From Bacteroidales bacterium (lineage in GTDB: Bacteria; Bacteroidota; Bacteroidia; Bacteroidales; UBA7960), in contig SKVW01000231.1 of assembly GCA_007129255.1 (NCBI GenBank), positions 1-35,035 of the forward strand: 35,035 nt of DNA, given 5' to 3'. Below, in pieces: positions 27,669 through 35,035 of this stretch (position 1 is its first letter; the number at the start of each line of letters is the position of its first letter). The notes under the pieces were generated by a model. The model saw only the letters and a list, made by a program, of their open reading frames with translations. It was not told the DNA's origin and did not search any database. The position numbers were made by a program, and so were the translations under genes.

Positions 27669-29366
27669 ATGAAAGCATCCGAGAGAGATTTTGACGTGAG
27701 GAATTTTTATTTCTATAATGGGCCCAACCTTTACCTTGGCTGCAGGTCGCTGGTATTTCACATTTACCTTGATCCGGAAGGCCCCGAAGTCGATTTTTAC
27801 AAACCAGCAGTTTATAATGCTTTCCCGGGCATTAAGCATTACAATGATACCACTGTGGTCGACCTGTTTGTACATGCCCTCATGGAGCTGCTGCGCATGG
27901 GTAGGGAGCTTTTCATAAAGGATTACGCCATTACTGAAGAAGGGGAAGAATACATTGTGGCTGTGGAGTTCCTGGACGATTTATCCGCAGAAAATGCCGT
28001 CCGGCTGCTCAGCGACTGGTTCAAATTCATCAATAAAGGCCGGGAAAAATCCTTTGCCCTGGATGAAAAGATCCGTTTGTTGCACGAAACATTTCAGACC
28101 TCCATTGTCAGCAACCCCACAGTTTATGCACTTTTGGAAGAAGCCGTGAAAAGGGAGATCCCGGCCTTTTATCTTCAGGAGGAAAAACAGTTTCAATGGG
28201 GCTACGGCAAAAACCAACTCCGGGGCCTGGGAGCCAACTTCCATACCGACAGCATCAAGGACACGGAATTTACCATGTATAAAGACCGGGTCACTGAGTT
28301 TCTGATCATGTGTGGTTACCCTACGCCCATGGGAACCAACTGCTTTACCGAAGAAGAAGCGGCAGATGAAGCCAAAAAACTTGGATTTCCCGTGGTGGTA
28401 AAACCGGCAGCCGGAACCAAAGGCTTTGGGATCCAGGAAAATATTGGCTCTGAACCAGAAGTCAGAAAGGCTTTTCAAACCATTATTTCCCAGGCCGGAC
28501 AGGAGGGCTGGCCTTTTGAGGGGGTCTTTGTTCAGCAGCAGATCCGCGGACAGGAGTTTCGATTGTACCTGGCCGCGGGAAAATTTGCGGCAGCGGCCAA
28601 AATGCCGTTCGACAATAACCAAAGTATTGCAGAAAAAGTTCATCCACTTAACATTAAGATGGCTGAATCCATTGCCGGGTTTTTCAACATCAAATGCCTG
28701 GCTGTGGATGTGGTTACTGAAGATCTCTCGCGACCATGGAGCAAAGGCAATTTTGGGATCATCGGCCTGCACGCCGGTCCGGCATTTTTTGAAACCAAAA
28801 CCCAAAAACCCTTCTTTGAAAAAATAGCAGAAAAAATCCTGTTCTCGCACTTTGGCTTTGGCGAACATGCCAGAATTCCCATTATCGCAGGAAATCAAAT
28901 AACCCAAAACCTTGCAGAAAAAATTACTGCCGCTGCTGCAACCCATCGAAACAACTTATTCTTTGGCAGCCTCACCAAAGAAGGGGTATTTTTTAACGGA
29001 CAATTTTTCCAAAAAAATGAAAGCCACGAACAAAATGTCAAAATCATTTTGCGCCATCCCAAAACAGAATTGGCCCTGATTAACCATAACCGTGAAAATA
29101 TTTACCAGAGCGGGTTTTCCCATGACCGGGCAGACCTGGTAATCCTGGAAAACCCCAACCAGCCAGAAGAAAAACTTAAAGAAATGATCTTGCCCGGGGG
29201 CTGGCTCATCCTCATTCAAGGCGGGGAAATACAGCTTCTGGTTAACAGGGAAACCAAAAAAACCCTTTCCTTCGAAAAAGAAACCCTGAAAGAAGAAAAA
29301 CTGCTGGAAATGCTGAACCCCCTGATAAAAGAATTGTTGGATAAATATGAACGAACCATTCCATAA
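27669..29366 (+). CDS. Shortened cyanophycin-synthetase (CphA)-like protein: N domain + reduced ATP-grasp + truncated Mur-ligase remnant; possibly a pseudo-enzyme
   Basis: FYNGPNLYLGCRSLVFHIYL; REIPAFYLQEEKQFQWGYGKNQLRGLGANFHTDSIKDTEFTMYKDRVTEFLIMCGYPTPMG...LGFPVVVKPAAGTKGFGI; HPLNIKMAESIAGFFNIKCLAVDVVTEDLSRPW; RIPIIAGNQITQN...TKEGVFFNGQFFQKNESHEQNVKIILRHPKTELALINHNRENIYQSGFSHDRADLVILEN aligns by eye with the corresponding CphA1 segments. Confidence 0.75.
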   Translation: MKASERDFDVRNFYFYNGPNLYLGCRSLVFHIYLDPEGPEVDFYKPAVYNAFPGIKHYNDTTVVDLFVHALMELLRMGRELFIKDYAITEEGEEYIVAVEFLDDLSAENAVRLLSDWFKFINKGREKSFALDEKIRLLHETFQTSIVSNPTVYALLEEAVKREIPAFYLQEEKQFQWGYGKNQLRGLGANFHTDSIKDTEFTMYKDRVTEFLIMCGYPTPMGTNCFTEEEAADEAKKLGFPVVVKPAAGTKGFGIQENIGSEPEVRKAFQTIISQAGQEGWPFEGVFVQQQIRGQEFRLYLAAGKFAAAAKMPFDNNQSIAEKVHPLNIKMAESIAGFFNIKCLAVDVVTEDLSRPWSKGNFGIIGLHAGPAFFETKTQKPFFEKIAEKILFSHFGFGEHARIPIIAGNQITQNLAEKITAAAATHRNNLFFGSLTKEGVFFNGQFFQKNESHEQNVKIILRHPKTELALINHNRENIYQSGFSHDRADLVILENPNQPEEKLKEMILPGGWLILIQGGEIQLLVNRETKKTLSFEKETLKEEKLLEMLNPLIKELLDKYERTIP

Positions 29367-29371
29367 AAAAT

Positions 29372-30532
29372 ATGATCCTGTTTAAAAACTGCGAAGTGTA
29401 TTCACCCGACCGTATCGGGAAAAGAGATGTACTAATTGGCGGACAAAAGATCCTTGCCATAGAGAAAAAAATTGATCCTCCCAAAGGTTTGGAAGTGGAG
29501 ATAATCAAAGCCCAGGGCCTAAAAATGATTCCCGGGCTGATTGATGCGCACGTACACATTGCCGGGGCCGGCGGGGAAGGAGGCCCGGCCTCCCGCACCC
29601 CCGAGATGCAATTGAGTCATATGCTGGAAGCCGGGGTTACTACGGTAATCGGGTGTCTGGGGACAGACGGCCTTACCCGCAGCGTGGAATCGGTGCTGAT
29701 GAAAGCCAAAGCCCTGAAGCAGGAGGGTGTGAGCGCCTGGATCTATACCGGCGCCTACCAGGTACCAACTCCAACCATCCTTGGAGATGTGGGCAAAGAT
29801 ATCGCCATGATTGAAGAGGTGATTGGTGCCGGAGAAATTGCCCTTTCCGACCACCGCTCCTCCTGCCCCACCACCGATGAACTCATCCGCCTGACCATGC
29901 ACGCCCGGGTCGGAGGAATGCTTGGGGGTAAAGCCGGCATTGTCAATATCCACATGGGAGATGCCCGCGACCCTTTTAAACCCCTCTACCAAGCGGTGGG
30001 AAAAAGTGAACTCAGGCTGACGCAGTTCTTACCCACTCACTGCAACCGCAACGAATACATTTTTGAAGATGCCAAAACCTATGGGAAAAAGGGATACGTG
30101 GATATCACTGCAAGCTCATACCCCTACTTTCCACAGTATGAAATAAAACCTTCCAAAGCCATTGCCGAGCTGGTGAAGGCCAAAGTACCCCTGGAGCATA
30201 TCACCATGTCCAGCGACGGATGCGGCTCCCTGCCCGACTTTGATGAAAAGGGTAACCTGAAAAGCCTGGAATCCGGATTCCCAAAATCCATTTTTGATGA
30301 AATGGTCGCCACCGTCAAAGAAGAAGACATGAACCTGGAACAGGCCCTTAAAGTGGTGACTTCCAATGTGGCCGACATCCTGTGGCTGAAACAAAAAGGA
30401 AGGGTGGAAACAGGTAAGGATGCCGATCTGGTGCTGCTGGATGATCAGTTTAATATTGTACACATGACCGCCATGGGCAAAATGATGGTAAGAAACACCC
30501 AAATGCTCAAAAAAGGCAGCTACGAAAAATAA
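29372..30532 (+). CDS. iadA: Isoaspartyl (beta-aspartyl) dipeptidase, metallo-amidohydrolase family M38
   Basis: PGLIDAHVHIAGAGGEGGPASRTPE, SAWIYTGAYQVPTPTI, SDHRSS, NIHMGDA, LPTHCNRN, MSSDGCGSLPDFDEKGNL. Confidence 0.93.
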   Translation: MILFKNCEVYSPDRIGKRDVLIGGQKILAIEKKIDPPKGLEVEIIKAQGLKMIPGLIDAHVHIAGAGGEGGPASRTPEMQLSHMLEAGVTTVIGCLGTDGLTRSVESVLMKAKALKQEGVSAWIYTGAYQVPTPTILGDVGKDIAMIEEVIGAGEIALSDHRSSCPTTDELIRLTMHARVGGMLGGKAGIVNIHMGDARDPFKPLYQAVGKSELRLTQFLPTHCNRNEYIFEDAKTYGKKGYVDITASSYPYFPQYEIKPSKAIAELVKAKVPLEHITMSSDGCGSLPDFDEKGNLKSLESGFPKSIFDEMVATVKEEDMNLEQALKVVTSNVADILWLKQKGRVETGKDADLVLLDDQFNIVHMTAMGKMMVRNTQMLKKGSYEK

Positions 30533-30552
30533 CTATGAATTTTAAACCAATT

Positions 30553-30583
30553 ACCCCGCAAGGCTTTACCTGGGGTTTTCTTT
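30553..30583 (+). terminator. Possible terminator after iadA
   Basis: ACCCCGCAAGG-ctttA-CCTGGGGT imperfect stem followed by TTTCTTT. Confidence 0.5.
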
Positions 30584-30590
30584 AAATATC

Positions 30591-31526
30591 ATGCTGAAAA
30601 AATTTCAGATCAGTATTCTTGGTTCGTCGGCTGCTACCCCAACTTCACTGCGGCATACCACGGCACAGGTCCTGCATTTTCACAACAAGCTTTTTCTGCT
30701 GGATTGTGCCGAAGGCACCCAGATGCAGATACGTCGCTTTAAGTTGCCCATAATGAAGTTTGATCACATTTTCATCAGCCACCTGCACGGCGATCATTAC
30801 CTGGGGCTTCCCGGATTGCTCTTTTCATACCACCTGCTGGGACGCGACAAAGACATACATATCTACAGCCCTCCGGGATTGAAAGAGATCATTGAGGTGC
30901 AGTTCAGGATCTCCGGACTCAAACCGGTTTTCAACATCATTTACCATGAATTGAAAAAGGCCCGGGAAATCATATACGAGGACCGCTACCTTACTGTGGA
31001 AACCATGGAAATGGAACATCGTCTGCCCACCTTCGGGTTTTTTTTCAGGGAAAAACTCCTGGAAAAGAATATCAAAAAAGAAAGCATCGTTCAGTATGAT
31101 ATCCCGGTGGAAAAAATCCCGGAAATAAAAAAGGGAGAAGATTTTGTAACACCGGACGGCAAGGTGATCCCCAACAGCCGGATCACCATCAGCCCGTCAC
31201 GCCCCAGAAGCTATGCTTTTTGCGGAGATACCGCCTATACGGAAAAATTTCTTGACCAGATTAAGGGTGCAGACCTGCTTTATCATGAAGCCACCTTTTT
31301 AAATGACAAAGCAGCCATCGCCCGGGAAAAATCCCACAGCACTACTGTTGAAGCGGCTACCCTGGCCAAAAAAGCGGGAGTGAAAAAGTTGTTGCTGGGG
31401 CATTACTCGGCAAGGTACAAGGAAATGGCCGAATTTACCAAAGAAGCCAGGGAGGTTTTTCCAAACACCATCATTGCTGAGGAAGGGGATATTGTAAAGG
31501 TGGGAGAAAACGCGAGTCCTGCTTAA
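30591..31526 (+). CDS. rnz: Ribonuclease Z
   Basis: LGSSAATPTSLRHTTAQVL...LLDCAEGTQMQIRR...IFISHLHGDHYLGLPGLL...HEATF...LLLGHYSARY. Confidence 0.95.
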   Translation: MLKKFQISILGSSAATPTSLRHTTAQVLHFHNKLFLLDCAEGTQMQIRRFKLPIMKFDHIFISHLHGDHYLGLPGLLFSYHLLGRDKDIHIYSPPGLKEIIEVQFRISGLKPVFNIIYHELKKAREIIYEDRYLTVETMEMEHRLPTFGFFFREKLLEKNIKKESIVQYDIPVEKIPEIKKGEDFVTPDGKVIPNSRITISPSRPRSYAFCGDTAYTEKFLDQIKGADLLYHEATFLNDKAAIAREKSHSTTVEAATLAKKAGVKKLLLGHYSARYKEMAEFTKEAREVFPNTIIAEEGDIVKVGENASPA

Positions 31527-31529
31527 ATC

Positions 31530-32510
31530 CTAAAAAAACAGGCTGAGCCACTCCTGTGGTAAACCCCGGGATACCTCATCAATTAATCCATGCTCTTTGA
31601 GCAGCACGGCAATGGATTTTTCCCTGTGCTGCCTGCCGGCCAGTTCTTTACGCATCTCTTCAAAGAGTTTTCCCTTTTTCCCGTTGGTAAGGAAATGGGC
31701 TGCATCAATGGTTCCTTTTTTTACACTAAGTTTCAGTTCAACCGGATCCCCCTCTATGTCCGCCTTGCTGTTAAGCAGGTAATCGGGGGAATAACCAAAA
31801 TTCCATTCCCAGGTGCCATACTTTTCCCTGGCAAGCCCGGCAATGAGCTCCTGCTCCTTTTGCGAAAAAGAATATTCTTCCGCATCCGTGAAATAATCTC
31901 TGAGAAAATCCTCAAGTTTTTCATAAAATGACTCAAAAGACACTTTTTGCTCAAGAAATTGGCTGACGTTGGCTACCCTGCTTCTTACCGATTGCACGCT
32001 GCGGTCACGATACTTTCCCGGAATCACCCTGATGGCATGGTTTAGCCGGTTCAGGTCGGCATTAAAAAGCAGGGTGCCGTGATGAAGTACTTTGTTTTTA
32101 AAAACATGCTCTGCATTGCCCGATATCTTCAGGCCGTTGACCCTCAGGTCGTTTTTTCCTTCAAACCGTGCCGGAACCCCCAGGGTCTCCAAAAAGGCAA
32201 TGACCGGACGGGTATGTTTCGGGAAATCTATTAATTGCCCCGGGGGAGCTTTCCGGATAAAGGTAAAGTTTAAATTTCCCGGTCCGTGAAATACCGCTCC
32301 CCCGCCTGACAACCGACGAATGACCGGGATCTTTTCCCGTTTTACATAAGGATAGTTGATCTCGGAAAGGGTATTCTGGTGCTTTCCCACCACCACCGAT
32401 GCCTGGCTTTGCCAAAGCATGATCACTTCTTCATCCAGGTGTTTAAGCAAATACTCTTCGGCAGCCAGATTGAACCAGGGATCGTGGGAGGAATTTTTTA
32501 CAAACAACAT
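31530..32510 (-). CDS. lplA: Lipoate-protein ligase A
   Basis: VVVGKHQNTLSEINYPYVKREKIPVIRRLSGGGAVFHGPGNLNFTFI, GLKISGNAEHVFKNKVLHHGTLLFNADL. Confidence 0.93.
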   Translation of the reverse strand: MLFVKNSSHDPWFNLAAEEYLLKHLDEEVIMLWQSQASVVVGKHQNTLSEINYPYVKREKIPVIRRLSGGGAVFHGPGNLNFTFIRKAPPGQLIDFPKHTRPVIAFLETLGVPARFEGKNDLRVNGLKISGNAEHVFKNKVLHHGTLLFNADLNRLNHAIRVIPGKYRDRSVQSVRSRVANVSQFLEQKVSFESFYEKLEDFLRDYFTDAEEYSFSQKEQELIAGLAREKYGTWEWNFGYSPDYLLNSKADIEGDPVELKLSVKKGTIDAAHFLTNGKKGKLFEEMRKELAGRQHREKSIAVLLKEHGLIDEVSRGLPQEWLSLFF

Positions 32511-32515
32511 GGGGG

Positions 32516-33355
32516 TTAAGGTAAACTTTCTATTTGCGTTTTGATTTTACGAAGCAGGAAACTGTCGGTAACGGCATCGCTGAGAAAATTAAGGGTTTCG
32601 GTATCATAAATATTGGCGATGGCTTTTTTCCTGACTTCGAAATCGGGATCATTCAGGGCAATTTCCCTGAGTACCTTCACATCGGAGATCCTTGATACGG
32701 CCTGTCCCCTGACGTAATAATCCTGATCGGAGGTGGCTACCTCCTGCACCACCACCGGGTCGTCAATCTGGTGAACCGCCAGTGCCCTCACGTAAAAATC
32801 CTGATCATTCAGGGCAATAAAGCTAAGCACTTGTTGATCGGTGATCTTTTTCAGCGCATCCGAACGAACATAAAAATCGCTGTTGGTACGGGCTATGTGG
32901 GCAAGCACCTGTTGATCAGTGATGGCCTGAACCGCAGCCGATTTAATATCCCGGTCGGTGATTCCTTCCACCAGGCTGGCCAGCACATCATTGTCGGTAA
33001 TGTTTGACAGGGCATCCTTGCAGATATAATAATCGTTCTGACTGCTTAAAACAATTTTTGCCAGGGATTTGGGGCATTCGACCTTTTTAACCGCCGCCAG
33101 TCGCACATAATAATCTTTTTCTTCATGAGCTATGCGAACCAGCATTTGCTGGTCCTCAATCTTTTCAACTGCCGTTTGCCTGACAAAATAATCCGGGTCA
33201 TTCAACGCAATGCGCCAAAGAATATTCTGATCCTGAATTTGTTTTATGGCATTGGCCCGCACAAAATAATCGGGAGCATGCAAAGCCTGATCAATGACTT
33301 TATCCTTGCTGGCTTTGGAAGAAGCGGTTTGTTTTGAAGGGCGATGGCTCATCAT
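32516..33355 (-). CDS. HEAT-like solenoid protein made of about nine 26-aa repeats
   Basis: Repeating D-x-D-[YF]-x-V-R-x-x-A-[VIL]-x-x-I-x-D-x-x-[VIM]-L-x-x-I-A units across nearly the whole ORF. Confidence 0.8.
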   Translation of the reverse strand: MMSHRPSKQTASSKASKDKVIDQALHAPDYFVRANAIKQIQDQNILWRIALNDPDYFVRQTAVEKIEDQQMLVRIAHEEKDYYVRLAAVKKVECPKSLAKIVLSSQNDYYICKDALSNITDNDVLASLVEGITDRDIKSAAVQAITDQQVLAHIARTNSDFYVRSDALKKITDQQVLSFIALNDQDFYVRALAVHQIDDPVVVQEVATSDQDYYVRGQAVSRISDVKVLREIALNDPDFEVRKKAIANIYDTETLNFLSDAVTDSFLLRKIKTQIESLP

Positions 33356-33516
33356 TCCATTTTTTGATTCAATAAACCCGGATCCGGCCTTTGGAAAATT
33401 TTGTCTTTTAACAAATTTAAAAAAATACTGACATCATTCCGAAAGCTGTAAAGAAAATAAAGCACATATCCCCTGCACATACTCAATTCCTTAAACCAAC
33501 CCCTGCGATTTTTTTA

Positions 33517-33524
33517 TAACTTTG
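33517..33524 (+). promoter_or_regulatory. Candidate -7 box upstream of valS
   Basis: TAACTTTG matches TAnnTTTG, about 100 nt upstream of ATG 33625. Confidence 0.35.
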
Positions 33525-33624
33525 TCAGGTTTTTTAATAATGAAGCCGGCAATAGCAGAATCAGCAGATTACCGGTTTGCCGCTGTCTTAATAGTTTAAC
33601 TTTTGCATACGATCCAACAATATC

Positions 33625-35035
33625 ATGAGCATTCCTAAGCAATATTCTCCAAAAAATACCGAAGCCAAATGGTATAAGCACTGGATGGAAAAAGGTTATT
33701 TCCGTTCCGAACCTGATAACCGTGAACCCTATACCATCGTGATCCCGCCTCCAAATGTAACGGGTGTGCTGCATATGGGGCACATGCTCAACAACACCAT
33801 TCAGGATGTGCTGGTGCGCAGGGCAAGGATGCAGGGCTTCAATACCCTTTGGCTGCCCGGAACCGACCATGCTTCCATTGCTACAGAAGCCAAAGTGGTA
33901 AACAAACTCAGGAGCGAAGGAATAGACAAGAAAAAAATCTCCAGGGATGAATTCCTGGAACATGCCTGGGAGTGGAAAGAAAAGCACGGGGGCATCATCC
34001 TTGAACAGCTGAAAAAACTGGGTGCTTCCTGCGACTGGGATCGTACCAAATTCACCATGGATGATGACCTTTCGGAATCGGTGATCCGTGTTTTTGTTGA
34101 TCTTTACGAAAAAGGCCTTATTTACCGGGGTGTGCGAATGGTAAACTGGGATCCCAAAGCCCTCACCGCCCTTTCCGACGAAGAGGTGGTTTACAAGGAA
34201 GTACAGTCAAAATTCTATTACCTACGTTACGAGGTTCAGGACCGCCCCGGAGAGTACGTAACCATTGCCACCACCCGCCCGGAAACCATTTTGGGTGATA
34301 CGGCCATCTGTATCCATCCCGAAGACGAGCGCTACGCCCACCTCAAAGGGAAAAAAGCCCTGGTGCCCCGATCAACCGCCCCATTCCTTTTATTCTGGAT
34401 GAATACGTAGACCGTGAGTTTGGTACCGGTGCACTGAAAGTGACCCCGGCCCATGATATTAACGACTACAACCTGGGCATAAAACACAACCTGCCCTCCA
34501 TAGATATTTTTAACGACAATGGCACCCTCAACGAAAAAGCAGAGATCTTTATCGGGGAGGACCGCTTTGTGGTCAGGGAGAAGATCAGCCGGGAGCTGGA
34601 GGAAAAAGGTCACCTGATCAAAGTGGAAGAGCTCGTGAACAATGTGGGCTATTCCGAGCGAACCGACGAAGTAATCGAGCCAAAACTTTCACTGCAGTGG
34701 TTCCTGAAAATGGATACCCTGGCAAAACCCGCACTGGATGTGGTATTGGACGATACCATCCGCTTTCATCCGCCCAAGTTCAAAAACACTTACAAGCACT
34801 GGATGGAAAATGTACGCGACTGGTGCATCAGCCGTCAGTTGTGGTGGGGGCATCGCATTCCCGCCTGGTATCTGCCCGATGGTAATTTTGTAGTGGCCAT
34901 GAATGCCGAAGAAGCCCTTATCATGGCCAAGGACAAATTCGACCCAGGCCTGAAAGCCGAAGACCTGCGACAGGATGAAGATGTGCTGGACACCTGGTTT
35001 TCTTCCTGGCTATGGCCGGTGTCTGTTTTTGACGG
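33625..35035 (+). CDS. valS: Valyl-tRNA synthetase, 3' end outside window; reading frame broken by an apparent 1-nt deletion near 34365-34371
   Basis: [47 protein letters not shown]; frame 1 ends at 34410, but valS homology continues in another frame as [36 protein letters not shown]...[23 protein letters not shown]...[15 protein letters not shown] to the window end. Confidence 0.93.

Noticed and set aside
27981-28946. 321-aa antisense ORF inside the CphA-like gene
   Set aside because: Composition looks like a reverse-strand shadow; the plus-strand frame has clear CphA-like homology.
34360-34411. Programmed frameshifting in valS
   Set aside because: No slippery heptamer or downstream pseudoknot recognised; a base deletion or sequencing error is simpler.
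1-35035. CRISPR arrays, tRNA/rRNA genes, IS elements or prophage
   Set aside because: No direct-repeat/spacer array, no cloverleaf with conserved TTCRANNC context noticed, no transposase or integrase ORF.

Overview
The window looks like a chromosomal segment from a Bacteroidota (Bacteroidales/Marinilabiliales-like) genome. Support for this comes from a T9SS C-terminal sorting domain, a PorW/SprE homologue, TAnnTTTG-type -7 boxes and a FISUMP domain. Most of it is core: an OadGAB Na+-pumping decarboxylase cluster, an F-type ATP synthase operon (atpB-E-F-H-A-G, no atpD/atpC here), bactofilin, an M23 peptidase, dxr, rseP, rnz, lplA and valS. The strongest unusual locus is 27669-30532. There a shortened, apparently degenerate cyanophycin-synthetase (CphA)-like protein lies 5 nt upstream of a well-conserved isoaspartyl dipeptidase (iadA), with no full-length cphA or cyanophycinase in the window. 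The CphA-like protein keeps the N / ATP-grasp / Mur-ligase order, but an internal part of the ATP-grasp is missing, its ExN metal motif reads GLH, the Mur P-loop is gone and the rest of the Mur domain is truncated. Other points of interest are a single-base frameshift in valS, a glycine-poor c-ring helix motif, a divergent carboxyltransferase in OadA, a 22-bp-spaced direct repeat upstream of a secreted Asp-box protein, a 26-aa HEAT-like solenoid, and a ZnuD-like receptor paired with a His-rich small protein. All homology statements come from motif recognition by eye; no database search was run.
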